Source of the DNA: Stratiformator vulcanicus
GTDB lineage: Bacteria > Planctomycetota > Planctomycetia > Planctomycetales > Planctomycetaceae
DNA length: 64,000 bases
Reading direction: 5' to 3'
Assembly (NCBI RefSeq): GCF_007744515.1
Contig: NZ_CP036268.1
Location: 4,955,113-5,019,112 of the forward strand
A program made the position numbers and the translations under genes. The first letter of the stretch is position 1, and each line of letters starts with the position of its first letter. The notes beneath the pieces were generated by a model that saw only the letters and a list, made by a program, of their open reading frames with translations, was not told the DNA's origin and ran no database searches. Of the stretch, positions 34,832 to 43,566 are shown one piece after another.

Positions 34832-35355
34832 TATTGTATCTCCCTGCGTCTGTTCGCCCTGCGAGGAATTGAATAGCTAAAGGTCAGCGTAAATTTAGAG
34901 CCATTCAGCGGACTGACTCTCCACTCTTGAAACGACGAGGCCATTGATCCGTCTTGAATCACACTGACTATCGACGCATCACCCGCATCCACAATCTCTT
35001 GTAACTGAGAGGTTACATTCCATGATTCTGTAGACGCCACCACCGCTTCATCTGTGTAAGACGTAGTCTGGCTGCGATTCTTAAAATTAGTGGCGGGTAC
35101 AGCAGAATTACCTGACAACTCCATCCGACTGCGTGTCGTACGATTCGCTCCCGCTCCGACGATCGAACTGATAGTGCACACTGCCGATTCGACTATGGCT
35201 CCTGACGGGATCGTCTCCCCAAGCACAAATCTGGTGATGCCGTACCAGACTGCATTGCTGTCTGAGTCTCGGCCTCCGAGGTAAAACAGCCCATTGTAAA
35301 ATGTGCTTCCCCGCTGGATGGCATAATGCGACGCGGTCGCGCTACTCATCGTCAC
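34831..35355 (-). CDS. Fibre-like or receptor-binding beta-sandwich protein
   Basis: 174 residues with many Ser/Thr and aromatic residues (YAIQRGSTFYNGLFYLGGRD, STESWNVTSQLQEIVDAGD). The line FTLTFSYSIPRRANRRR at the end and the overall composition are like carbohydrate-binding beta-sandwich domains in fibre tips. It overlaps the upstream gene by four bases (ATGA). Confidence 0.55.
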   Translation of the reverse strand: MTMSSATASHYAIQRGSTFYNGLFYLGGRDSDSNAVWYGITRFVLGETIPSGAIVESAVCTISSIVGAGANRTTRSRMELSGNSAVPATNFKNRSQTTSYTDEAVVASTESWNVTSQLQEIVDAGDASIVSVIQDGSMASSFQEWRVSPLNGSKFTLTFSYSIPRRANRRREIQ

Positions 35356-36005
35356 GCCCTCGGTACAAACAGGACCATTCCGGCGAAGAGCAGATCGTTC
35401 ACGAACGCACTGTCCTCCGGGTCGGTTTTAACAAGCGATAGATCAAAGAAATCCCCTAGCTCCAAATCCATCTCTCCCGCACCGTCGCCGATCGGGATGA
35501 CAAACGTATCGACCGACATCGGAAAACTGGCCCCTAATGACGGCAGGTCGAAGTCGCCGATCTCGATGTCGACGGATCCCGCGTCATTGGAGTCGCCGTC
35601 TCCTAGTTTGCGATAGCCGAGAGTATACGCGACTTTGTAATCTCCGGTCGTGTTGGTCTGCCGATGAATAATGTAGCCGGTAATCGTGCCGCTCAGGTCG
35701 ACATCACTATTGACGTAAAAGGCGTTCGGGGCGTGCAGCATCTCCTCAAGTGTATCGTCCAGCAGCCAACCTTCATTCAGGCATCCCCCTGCACTCAGAA
35801 CGGACCCCCACTCGGGATCGTCCCCCGGGTTGGCACTCCACGCCGCAGCGGGCAGGTTCACCACCAGCGGCGGCGTGATCAGCCCCGCAACCTGTGCGAG
35901 GCTCGCCCGCGTCGCGGTCGTCTCCCCGTCGCGTTGCACCGCGATCTCATCGACCAACGCCAACGCCGACGCCGCCGTCAGTTCGCTGATTTTCTTCGCA
36001 GCCAT
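35352..36005 (-). CDS. Tail fibre/virion attachment protein
   Basis: 217 residues. N-terminus MAAKKISELTAASALALVDEIAV is the short adaptor pattern (KISELTxAxxLxxxDxIxV) seen at the start of many phage fibre proteins, where it docks to the virion. The rest is beta-rich. The following overlapped gene is probably part of the same fibre. Confidence 0.6.
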   Translation of the reverse strand: MAAKKISELTAASALALVDEIAVQRDGETTATRASLAQVAGLITPPLVVNLPAAAWSANPGDDPEWGSVLSAGGCLNEGWLLDDTLEEMLHAPNAFYVNSDVDLSGTITGYIIHRQTNTTGDYKVAYTLGYRKLGDGDSNDAGSVDIEIGDFDLPSLGASFPMSVDTFVIPIGDGAGEMDLELGDFFDLSLVKTDPEDSAFVNDLLFAGMVLFVPRA

Positions 36006-36014
36006 CAGACCTAC

Positions 36015-36683
36015 CTACTCTTCGTGGTCCGCGTCGAGCAAAGCCCCCAAGGCTGGTCTCACCTCGCCGTACCGCGACCAGACCCGCCGATCACCACCCG
36101 CTTCGGCGAACACCACCTCGGTCACGAACTGACCATGCAGCCGCACAAAGTCACGCACCACCCGCTGCGACCGCTCACTCCCATCAAACCGCAACGCAAT
36201 CACCCCCACGTTAGGAGGCGACCCACCGCTCAGTGGTGCCTGTGCCTGTGACACCACTTCTTGGTTCTGTGCCTGCGGCAGCGTGGCCGACGGCTTCGCG
36301 GTCGGCTCCGGGTTCGGCACCTCACCCTCTACCGCTGGTGGCTCCACAACAGGCGGCTCAGCAACAGGGGCAACCGCATCAACCCCCGCCTCCCCCAAGC
36401 CCGCTCCGCTCAGCACCAACAACTCCGCCGCATCCTCCGAGGTCAACGGCAGCTCCCCCATCGCCCCCCAGGCCAACACCAGCGGCTCAGTCCACGGGTC
36501 ACCGAAGTCGATCGCCTCGGCCGACAGCATCCCCTCAGCCACCGGCCGCATGTCATCGAGCGTCTCATCCCCCGACATCGCCGGCACCGGCTGATCGAAC
36601 GTCGCGATCTGTTCCAAGGTCTCGGTCAGACGCCCCAGCGTCTCGGCGTCAAGACTCGTTTCAATGTCGGCAAAGGTCAGCAT
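36015..36683 (-). CDS. Phage protein with repeat-derived linker
   Basis: 222 residues. The N-terminal half is acidic helical (MLTFADIETSLDAETLGRLTETL). Residues about 110-160 are low complexity, partly coded by the phage repeat (TLPQAQNQEVVSQAQ at 36241-36286). The C-terminal part returns to ordinary sequence (VIALRFDGSERSQRVVRDFV). It lies in the fibre region. Confidence 0.5.
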   Translation of the reverse strand: MLTFADIETSLDAETLGRLTETLEQIATFDQPVPAMSGDETLDDMRPVAEGMLSAEAIDFGDPWTEPLVLAWGAMGELPLTSEDAAELLVLSGAGLGEAGVDAVAPVAEPPVVEPPAVEGEVPNPEPTAKPSATLPQAQNQEVVSQAQAPLSGGSPPNVGVIALRFDGSERSQRVVRDFVRLHGQFVTEVVFAEAGGDRRVWSRYGEVRPALGALLDADHEE

Positions 36684-36736
36684 GATTGAAGCGGTGGGTT
36701 AAAGGTGATCAGCGAGGTGATTTATTAAGACCCAGC

Positions 36737-36781
36737 GGGGCGGGGCGTTCCGGCTCCTAAGACCGGCACTCGCCCCGCCCC
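36737..36781. terminator. Strong hairpin, terminator-like
   Basis: Stem GGGGCGGGGCG with CGCCCCGCCCC, and CCGG/CCGG inside the loop. On the minus strand it is followed by TCTTAATAAATC and not by a clean T run, so termination is possible but not certain. It separates the fibre-like genes from the proline-rich and protease genes. Confidence 0.45.
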
Positions 36782-36806
36782 TTCTCACAGGGTTGTCAAC
36801 TGGCCC

Positions 36807-37250
36807 TTACAGGCCGATTTCATCCAGATCGGCGAGCATTTCCTGAGCAAGCCCGGCGTGTTCGTCTTGAAGCTGACGCAACTGGGCCTCCCGCTTCTCG
36901 ATCTCTCCGTCGAGCATCCGATACTGAGCCAACCGATTATAAATCCGCTCAATCGCCGGAGCCGCCCGCCGCAACCGCTCAAACTCCCCCGCCCCCGGAT
37001 ACCCCGTCACGGGGTTTTGGGCCTGCGGCAGCGGGTCGGTGTGAGGGGCCGCGGCTTCTCCAACCGCACCAGGCTCCGCCCCCACCGGCGACCGCGAAGC
37101 CGTCGCCCCCCCACCTGCCGGAGGCACAGTCCCACTGTGTGGGGCCGGAGGCACAGTCCCACTGTGTGGGGCCGGAGGCCCAGTCCCACTGTGCGGGGGG
37201 AAGCTGACTTTGGCCGGTTGCGTTGCCGGTCGATCCGTATCGGTTGCCAT
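36807..37250 (-). CDS. Proline/histidine-rich phage protein with repeat-encoded N-terminus
   Basis: 147 residues. Residues about 15-65 contain PPAPHSGT repeated, then GGGATASRSP, all coded by tandem copies of the phage repeat family. The C-terminal 80 residues form a coiled coil (GEFERLRRAAPAIERIYNRL, KREAQLRQLQDEHAGL). Two other genes nearby (37288 and 36015) carry pieces of the same repeats. Role unknown. Confidence 0.5.
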   Translation of the reverse strand: MATDTDRPATQPAKVSFPPHSGTGPPAPHSGTVPPAPHSGTVPPAGGGATASRSPVGAEPGAVGEAAAPHTDPLPQAQNPVTGYPGAGEFERLRRAAPAIERIYNRLAQYRMLDGEIEKREAQLRQLQDEHAGLAQEMLADLDEIGL

Positions 37251-37287
37251 TTTAAGACCTCATTGTGATCAAAATTAAGACTGAGAA

Positions 37288-38559
37288 TTAAACCCGCGGC
37301 CGCCCACCCACTTCGTGGGGATGTACCTGCGGCGGCTGATAAGGCGGCCCTCCTTCATAAGGCGACCGCGAAGCCGTCGCCCCCCCACCTGCCGGAGGCA
37401 CCCCATGCGGCGGGGTCGCCGCCGGGAAGGCGTGGGCGGGTGGGGGTTGATAGCCGTAGGGCGAGACGTCATCGATATCGAGATTCGGGTCAAACCCGAG
37501 CCGCTTTAAGATGCGACGTTTCACCCGCCGCTCGACGAGCCATCCGATCCAACCCCCGATGCCGGTCCCCAACCCGAGCGCCGCCAGACCGGTCGTAATC
37601 AACCAATGCACGCCGAAGCCGACGACCGCTTGCACATACCCCCCGCTCCCCGCGGGCGGTGCCTCAACACCACTCGGCACCGGAGGCGGAACATTGGTCC
37701 CCGCTTGCGTATTCACCACGCCAGAACCCGCCGGAGGCACAGTCCCACCGTGTGGGGCCGGAGGCACCCCCTGTGCCGGGGTCGGCACCCAGCCTATTTC
37801 GCGCATGAATTCGCGGGTCGAGGCGTAATCGGTACACAGGCCGAACGGGTATTTCACGTCGAGGGCGTAAACCAGCCCGACGAGTTCGCCGTTGTAAAGC
37901 ACCGCGCCCCCCGAATCACCGGGACGCACGTTGGCGTCGAGGTAGGCCGTATCCTGCAGGTCGGACCGCACCGCCGATCCGTCCGTGTTACCCAGGTCAA
38001 CATCATGCCGGTAACGGCTCGATCGCTCGAAGAAGGTCTCGCCCCCCGTGTAGGTCTGCAGCGTCACCTCGGACCCGTCCGGCGGCTCACCGCGGGCGAA
38101 CACCGCCACCGGTAAATCGAGATTCGACTCGAACGTGAAGACCGCGAGGTCATACTTCGTCGACACGGCCCCCAAGGCCGCCCGCGTCTTGGCATTACCA
38201 CCGAACGGCCGCAGATCGATCGACAGCGACGCCGGCCGAGCAGCTTGCGAATCGAAGGTCACGACATGCTTGTTCGTGAGGCCCCAATACCGGTTGCCAT
38301 CGCGAGCCACGAGGACCGAGCTCCCAACCTGCACGCTCCCTAACGGGCAAATCTTCCGCCCGAACACGTCCACGATGCACCCCGCCGACAACGCCTTCGC
38401 CTCCACCGGATGGGCGACACACACGACACGGTCGTGTTTTGGGCCTGCGGCAGCGTTGGCGGTGGCGAGCCAACAGAGGGTGATGGCGAGGCCGATTGCG
38501 ATCGCGATCAACCATGGCAACACACTCGGACCCGGAACTCGCATGAACTGATTTCCCAT
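37288..38559 (-). CDS. Membrane-anchored trypsin-like serine protease
   Basis: 423 residues from MGNQFMRVPG; start supported by GAGGTGA seven bases upstream. The N-terminal hydrophobic stretch (WLIAIAIGLAITLCWLATA) is a signal or anchor. A chymotrypsin-fold protease follows, with an intact triad: His in TNKHVV (about residue 98), Asp in KYDLAVF (137) and Ser in RPGDSGGAV (216). After a proline-rich linker a second membrane segment (about 311-341) leads to a basic, then repeat-rich tail. The protease would face the periplasm. Candidates are a lysis helper, superinfection block or lysogenic conversion. Confidence 0.7.
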   Translation of the reverse strand: MGNQFMRVPGPSVLPWLIAIAIGLAITLCWLATANAAAGPKHDRVVCVAHPVEAKALSAGCIVDVFGRKICPLGSVQVGSSVLVARDGNRYWGLTNKHVVTFDSQAARPASLSIDLRPFGGNAKTRAALGAVSTKYDLAVFTFESNLDLPVAVFARGEPPDGSEVTLQTYTGGETFFERSSRYRHDVDLGNTDGSAVRSDLQDTAYLDANVRPGDSGGAVLYNGELVGLVYALDVKYPFGLCTDYASTREFMREIGWVPTPAQGVPPAPHGGTVPPAGSGVVNTQAGTNVPPPVPSGVEAPPAGSGGYVQAVVGFGVHWLITTGLAALGLGTGIGGWIGWLVERRVKRRILKRLGFDPNLDIDDVSPYGYQPPPAHAFPAATPPHGVPPAGGGATASRSPYEGGPPYQPPQVHPHEVGGRPRV

Positions 38560-38591
38560 GACTTTCACCTCACCCTTTGAGCTATCACCCC

Positions 38592-38622
38592 ACTGGCCTC
38601 TCACCCCTGGCCTCTGGCCTCT
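38592..38622. repeat. CCTCTGGCC/CTCACCTCT-type repeat
   Basis: One of many copies of a pyrimidine-rich repeat, here TGGCCTCTCACCCCTGG and GGCCTCTGGCCTCT. Others in the prophage lie near 24653, 39377, 43099, 43522, 43860, 46597, 49903, 50744, 51346 and 52917; in the chromosome at 58262-58343 and 60184-60213. Confidence 0.6.
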
Positions 38623-38626
38623 TCAG

Positions 38627-39283
38627 TCACTCCGGCGGAGGCCGATATTCCAGAGCCACCTCGACCGCCGCGTTGACGAAGGTCGGATGGTTGTCGACGT
38701 TGACATGATCGGCATCGAGCAGGCCGCGATCGTCGATCTTGGTCACTTCCGGGTCGGCCGCGACGAGCTGATGCCCCCGTGGCATCGCCATCGTTTGACG
38801 CCAATACATGACGCGGCTGACGTTGTCGGGCACCCTGATCCGGGGTCTCCACCCTGAAATCGGCAGCTCCCCCACGAGGGCCAGCCACCGCGTGGCGAAC
38901 AACCGCGAGCGATAGACCGGATCGCACAGCACCATCGCATCGACGGTCACGCCGCGTCGGCGAAGCTGCTCGGCGAGCTTCATCGCCCCGTACCCGGCCC
39001 CCCACGAATAGCCGATGATGACCACCCGCAGATCGCAGCCGTTGCGAAACGTCAAGATCGTGTCGGCGACATCCCGAAACCGCGAGTTCCAGAACATCAG
39101 GTGCGGCAGGAATCGGACCGCGTCAGCATGCCCGAGCAGCTTCCGCCAAATCCCGAAGATCCCCGAATAAGGCGACCCATGCCGCTGCAGGAACCCCGTA
39201 ATGCAAACCACATGCGTCGACACCCGCTTGGGTGAGGGTGCCTGCGGCAGCACTTGCTCGACAGTCGCTGATTGATCCGACAC
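38627..39283 (-). CDS. Alpha/beta-hydrolase (lipase or cutinase-like) phage protein
   Basis: 218 residues. The nucleophile elbow VVIIGYSWGAGYGAM gives a Gly-x-Ser-x-Gly serine hydrolase; DAMVLCDPVYRS carries the likely Asp and ADHVNVDNHPTFVN the likely His. No signal peptide. Mycobacteriophage LysB enzymes have the same fold and motif, but this one is from a different group and its substrate cannot be read from sequence. Located after the replication/modification genes and before the protease. Confidence 0.6.
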   Translation of the reverse strand: MSDQSATVEQVLPQAPSPKRVSTHVVCITGFLQRHGSPYSGIFGIWRKLLGHADAVRFLPHLMFWNSRFRDVADTILTFRNGCDLRVVIIGYSWGAGYGAMKLAEQLRRRGVTVDAMVLCDPVYRSRLFATRWLALVGELPISGWRPRIRVPDNVSRVMYWRQTMAMPRGHQLVAADPEVTKIDDRGLLDADHVNVDNHPTFVNAAVEVALEYRPPPE

Positions 39284-39408
39284 CGATCGATTCTCACCCG
39301 AGTGAAGATTTCACCCGGAGGTATGCCGCCCACTGCGTGGGTCTGCGGCCGCGCAGGGCGGGCTGTGCCCGCCGGTTGAGAGGTTAGGGGTGAGAGGTGA
39401 GGGGCTGC

Positions 39409-41079
39409 TCATCCGGAGCTTTTCAGATACCTCCGAGCCAGCTTCTTAATCGCTTCCCCGGAATCGACCCGTTCGACCAGCTTCGTATCGCCATCCGCCC
39501 GGATGCCGTCGACCTGTTGCCGCTTCAACCCGAGCGTCTCGGCCATTAAGGGGTCGAGCCCCCCTTCGGAAAGCATGTAGTAAGCCGTCACCGGATCGGA
39601 CTGCCCGTCACGGTGAATCCGCCCGGTGCATTGCTCATGCACGCCGGGTGACCAATCGAGCTCCCCGAACACCAACGTGCGACCGCGGTTCTGCAGGCCG
39701 TCCAGACCCGCCCCGCTTCGCAAGCTGATAATCAGCAGATCGGTCTCGCCGGCGACGAAGCTGTCTTTCGCCCGCTGCTTGGCCGCGGTCGATTCCTCGC
39801 CCGTATAGAACGCCGGGTGAAACTCGCCGAGCTTCGACTGCCAAAGGTCATAAACCGCCCGGTGCCAGCCGAACAGCACGACCGGCTCCCCGCTTTCGAT
39901 CAACATCCGCACGAACGCCGCCACGAAGGGAGCCTTGGCGATCCCGGTGGCCTGCCGCAGGATCATCGAGAACTCCGAAGCAGCTTCCATCCGGGAGCTG
40001 CCGGTGAGTTTCTCCTCGCTGAGGATGATCCGGGCCAGCTCTCCGGCCGCATCCTCGATCCGGCTGAGGGCCTTCTCATCGCAGTCGACGAATTGCGTCA
40101 CCCGCGTCAGGTCGGGCAGTTCTCGGTCGACATCCCGGCGGGTCCGTCGCAGCATCAGGTGATTATCCTTGAGCCAGCACCCGAACGCCTCCGCCTCCTT
40201 GATCCGCTCTTTGTTCGTCCAGACGGAGCACCATTCGCGGATGAATTCGTCACGTCGGCCGAGGGCGTCCGGCTTTAAGACCCGAAAGATGTTCCAGATT
40301 TCCGAGCCGTAGTTATAGATCGGCGTCGCGCTGAGTCCGATGACGTATTCGCACTGATCGGCAATCTCGGTCGACGCCATAAACTTCTGCGAACCCGCGT
40401 GTCTTAATTCCTGGCACTCATCGAACACGATCGCACGGCAGTAGGTCCGCAGCACATCGGCCCAACCGGCCAGCTTGTGATAGGAGCTGATCAGCACGTC
40501 GGGACCGCGGCCGAAGAACGCCGGCAGCTCGTACGGCGTCGATTTCTTAAGAATGTGCGTCGACAGATCGGGGGCGAATTTATTGATCTCCGCCTCCCAC
40601 TGCCGCGGCAGATGAGCCGGGCAGACGACGATCGCCGGTCGGCAGTCGGTGCGGATCAATCCCGCGATCGTGGTGACCGTCTTGCCGAGTCCGAGGTCAT
40701 CGGCGAGCAGCAGCCGCGAAGTCGCCGCCCACAGATCGGCCGCGACCGCCTGATAGTGCCGCGGCGGCAGAGCCATCGGCACCGGCTCCGGTCGATAGTC
40801 CGACCCCGTGATCTGCCGCAGACGCAGCAGCTTGTCCCGGTGCCGGCGCGACTGGGCGGTGAGATCCTCCCGACCCTCGATCGAGAGCGGAAAGCGATCG
40901 CAGAACCATTCGAGATTCCGACCGACTTCCGGCGTGTCGGGCAGGGAGACGACCCCGGCCGCCGCGGTGGGGATCGAGCGGAATATCCGCTTGACCCACA
41001 GCTTCACGTGCGGCTCGCACTCAATGAGCCAGCGGCCTTCCTCCTTCCAGAGCCGCCCGTATGTCTTTGCCGCCTGCAT
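39409..41079 (-). CDS. SNF2-family DNA helicase/translocase
   Basis: 556 residues from MQAAKTYGRLWKEEG; the start overlaps the stop of the VRR-NUC gene. Helicase motifs: I LLLADDLGLGKTVT, II IVFDECQELRHAG (DECQ in place of DEAH), III IGLSATPIYNYGSE, and VI EQCTGRIHRDGQSD. An N-terminal HARP-like extension is possible. In phages this type of enzyme often acts with a nuclease in recombination or replication fork handling. Translational overlap with the nuclease upstream supports a joint role. Confidence 0.85.
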   Translation of the reverse strand: MQAAKTYGRLWKEEGRWLIECEPHVKLWVKRIFRSIPTAAAGVVSLPDTPEVGRNLEWFCDRFPLSIEGREDLTAQSRRHRDKLLRLRQITGSDYRPEPVPMALPPRHYQAVAADLWAATSRLLLADDLGLGKTVTTIAGLIRTDCRPAIVVCPAHLPRQWEAEINKFAPDLSTHILKKSTPYELPAFFGRGPDVLISSYHKLAGWADVLRTYCRAIVFDECQELRHAGSQKFMASTEIADQCEYVIGLSATPIYNYGSEIWNIFRVLKPDALGRRDEFIREWCSVWTNKERIKEAEAFGCWLKDNHLMLRRTRRDVDRELPDLTRVTQFVDCDEKALSRIEDAAGELARIILSEEKLTGSSRMEAASEFSMILRQATGIAKAPFVAAFVRMLIESGEPVVLFGWHRAVYDLWQSKLGEFHPAFYTGEESTAAKQRAKDSFVAGETDLLIISLRSGAGLDGLQNRGRTLVFGELDWSPGVHEQCTGRIHRDGQSDPVTAYYMLSEGGLDPLMAETLGLKRQQVDGIRADGDTKLVERVDSGEAIKKLARRYLKSSG

Positions 41080-41429
41080 TAAAACACCCCTGCCACCCAG
41101 ACCACTCGAAACGGTTTGCCCCGCAGCTGCTGCATCGTGAAGCGATGCGTGTGTCGGCTCGTCACCAGCACGATCGCACCGAGGTCGGTCACGTCGGCGT
41201 ACCGCATCAGTTGCCGCAACACCGCCGCCGGACCTCCCGCGACCTTGCACTCGATCCCGATTCGCCCCACCCGAAAGTCGATCGGCCCCACGCCGGTCTC
41301 CGACTCCCGCTCGAAGGTGATCAGCAGCGACCGCAGCAGTCGCTCGATGTCATCCTGCATTTCCCGCTCGGTCCCGAACCGAACCCGATGCCGCCTGATC
41401 TCATCAGCCAACCAATCAACATCACTCAC
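41079..41429 (-). CDS. VRR-NUC domain endonuclease
   Basis: 116 residues, a compact VRR-NUC. Active-site pattern: GPIDFRVGRIGIECKVAGG gives Asp and Glu-x-Lys of the PD-(D/E)xK fold, followed by AVLRQLMRYADVTDLGAIVLVTS. Such stand-alone modules in phages are structure-specific nucleases for recombination intermediates. It overlaps the methyltransferase gene start by eight bases at one end and the SNF2 gene at the other. Confidence 0.8.
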   Translation of the reverse strand: MSDVDWLADEIRRHRVRFGTEREMQDDIERLLRSLLITFERESETGVGPIDFRVGRIGIECKVAGGPAAVLRQLMRYADVTDLGAIVLVTSRHTHRFTMQQLRGKPFRVVWVAGVF

Positions 41430-42852
41430 GCCGACACCTCATCTTCGAAGAGTGAGATTTGCCCGGTGTCGGCTTCGGCGGTGTCTTCGACTTCGCCGGT
41501 CTTAAGATGCGACGTTCCGCCAGCTCGGCGTACTCCGGGTTCAGCTCGATTCCCCAACCGATCCGCCCGAGATCGATCGCCGCCCGGACCGTTGTCCCGC
41601 TGCCGACAAACGGATCGAGCACGACGCACGGCACCAGCTCGTCGCGGGTGTGTTCGTGATCGCAGGTCGGTTGCCAACCGATGGTGCGGAACGTCGTTTG
41701 GTGCCGGTTTGGATCACGGTTGCCGACGATCGATCCGTTCTGTTGCTCATACGGCGAAGCCTCATCATTGCTCGCCCGGTTGACCTTGCTGTTCGTGCCC
41801 GGTCGTGTCGCCTCGCGGTTTCGCTCCACGATCCTCTCCCAAGGTGCCCCGCATGTCGGGCACGCTCCGACCGCCGAGGTGCCGGCCTTAATGCAGGTGC
41901 GGGGGACCGCCGAGGGGAACGTCGCGAAATGAGCCTCGCCGAAGGGTTCGGTGGAGAACGTCCATAGGTCACCACCGCCGACGTCGGCGTTCAGGAACTC
42001 CCAAAGTGCTTCGGCGTCGTCGATGCCGTAATCGGCCGACCAGACGCCCCGCTTGTTTCGGTCAGTCGGCAGATCATCGCGAGTCGCGTTATAGACCGAC
42101 GCAATGAAGGACGCGTTGGCTTTCACGCCACCCGTTGCCGCCTCACGTACCGCGACCGAGTCATAGAAATAATTTGGGGACTTCGTGAGCAGGAAAATAT
42201 ACTCGTGGGCTTTGCTGCAGCGGTCGCGCACACTCTCCGGCATCGGCGATTTCTTCGCCCAGATAATATCCTGCCGCAGATACCAACCGGCGTCTTGCAA
42301 CGCGAGTGCGACACGCCACGGGATGCCGACGAGGTTTTTCTCTTTAAGACTCTCGACCCCCTTGTGGGCGTGCGACAACGGGGATACGTCCGCACCGTCT
42401 CTGCGATTCGCCGACTTATTCCGATTCGGCCCGTCGACCGGGTAGTCCGCGACGTAGGCGTGTTTGCCCGCGTGGCCGCTCCGGACTCGCTTATTGATTC
42501 CGGACGGAGAATGCTCTTGCGTTCGCGTCGACGTCAGCCCACTCTTGTCCTGGCCGTTCATCGACCCCTTCGGCTTGCTGACATAGGTATCGCCGAGATT
42601 CAGCCACAGCGTCCCGTCGTCTCTTAATACCCGCCCGACCTCATCAAAGACCTCGACCATCCGGCTGATGAACTCAACCGGTGACGCCTCAAGCCCGATC
42701 TGCCCTTCGTGCTGATAATCGCGCAAGCCCCAATACGGCGGGGAAGTCGCGACGCACTGCACCGATCGGTCCGGCAGGTCCGATAGCCGATCGAGCACGT
42801 CTCCGACGAGGATCCCCCAGTTGCGGCCGGAGTGATTGAAATCAATGCTCAC
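41422..42852 (-). CDS. DNA N4-cytosine/N6-adenine methyltransferase
   Basis: 476 residues. Catalytic motif IV SPPYWGLRDYQ at residues about 40-50 comes before motif I DPFVGSGTTVRAAIDLG near the end, the beta-type order. A Cys-pair segment (ACPTCGAPWERIV) lies before motif I. SPPY fits both N4-C and N6-A enzymes. No restriction enzyme is adjacent, so it is probably a solitary phage methyltransferase that protects or marks phage DNA. The ATG overlaps the previous stop as ATGA. Confidence 0.85.
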   Translation of the reverse strand: MSIDFNHSGRNWGILVGDVLDRLSDLPDRSVQCVATSPPYWGLRDYQHEGQIGLEASPVEFISRMVEVFDEVGRVLRDDGTLWLNLGDTYVSKPKGSMNGQDKSGLTSTRTQEHSPSGINKRVRSGHAGKHAYVADYPVDGPNRNKSANRRDGADVSPLSHAHKGVESLKEKNLVGIPWRVALALQDAGWYLRQDIIWAKKSPMPESVRDRCSKAHEYIFLLTKSPNYFYDSVAVREAATGGVKANASFIASVYNATRDDLPTDRNKRGVWSADYGIDDAEALWEFLNADVGGGDLWTFSTEPFGEAHFATFPSAVPRTCIKAGTSAVGACPTCGAPWERIVERNREATRPGTNSKVNRASNDEASPYEQQNGSIVGNRDPNRHQTTFRTIGWQPTCDHEHTRDELVPCVVLDPFVGSGTTVRAAIDLGRIGWGIELNPEYAELAERRILRPAKSKTPPKPTPGKSHSSKMRCRRE

Positions 42853-43091
42853 TCATCACCCCCTTCCGTGACCGCCGGCATCGCCCGGAAGGCTTCGAGG
42901 TGTTCCAGGTTGCTCAACCGTCGAGCCGACGCGACCGCATCGATCGCGGCGTTCCCGAACTCGGCGGCGACGTACCGCTTCTCGCCGGTCTCTTTTAAGG
43001 TCACCTCCCAAAGTTTTAATCGCTGCCCATCGTCAAAGAACGCCGGCCCGATATCCTCGACCAGGTCGCCCAACCGCCCGTAAGCATCCAT
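42849..43091 (-). CDS. Small phage protein of the modification operon
   Basis: 80 residues from MDAYGRLGDLVEDIG. Plain soluble sequence with VAAEFGNAAIDAVASARRLSNL; acidic end EGGDE. Frame extends upstream to 43136 through repeat sequence, so the start at 43091 is preferred. Function unknown, overlaps with the methyltransferase gene. Confidence 0.5.
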   Translation of the reverse strand: MDAYGRLGDLVEDIGPAFFDDGQRLKLWEVTLKETGEKRYVAAEFGNAAIDAVASARRLSNLEHLEAFRAMPAVTEGGDE

Positions 43092-43132
43092 CGCAAACCC
43101 CTCTCGTCTCTGGCCACTAGACACTCGCCCCA

Positions 43133-43516
43133 TCAAACATCCGCCCCCGCGAGCCCGCGTCGCGGTGTTCGCTCCCCGATCACCCGCTCGATCTGTTCGA
43201 GCGTCTGCAGCGGCCTGTCCCTCACGTCGACGATGCTGTACCGCAGCACCCGCCAGCCGAGTTCCGCCGCCCGGTTATATTTCTCGATGTCTCTTAAGAC
43301 CCCGCCCTTCGAGCGATGCCCGCTCGGACCGTCACTCAGAATCCCGCCCTCCAATTCGACCGCGACTTTCATGCGCGGCCACGGCCACGCGAAGTCGAAA
43401 CGCCACTTGCGATCCGTATCGAACGCGAACTCCCGCACATAGTCCGGAATCCCCTCCACCCCCAGCACCTCCGCCCGGTTTAAGAGTGCCTCAAATTGTG
43501 CTTCAAGTTCGGACAT
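43133..43516 (-). CDS. Vsr/DUF559-like endonuclease
   Basis: 127 residues. WRFDFAWPWPRMKVAVELEGG has the Asp and Glu of a PD-(D/E)xK site, as in Vsr-like/DUF559 proteins; LGWRVLRYSIVDVRDRPLQTLEQIERV completes the fold. Many phages carry such a single-domain nuclease for recombination or packaging. It lies between methyltransferase genes, which may suggest a mismatch- or modification-related role. Confidence 0.65.
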   Translation of the reverse strand: MSELEAQFEALLNRAEVLGVEGIPDYVREFAFDTDRKWRFDFAWPWPRMKVAVELEGGILSDGPSGHRSKGGVLRDIEKYNRAAELGWRVLRYSIVDVRDRPLQTLEQIERVIGERTPRRGLAGADV

Positions 43517-43566
43517 GAAAGTGGCTAGAGTCGAGGGGTTAGAGGCTAGAGGTCGCTGAGTGATGA

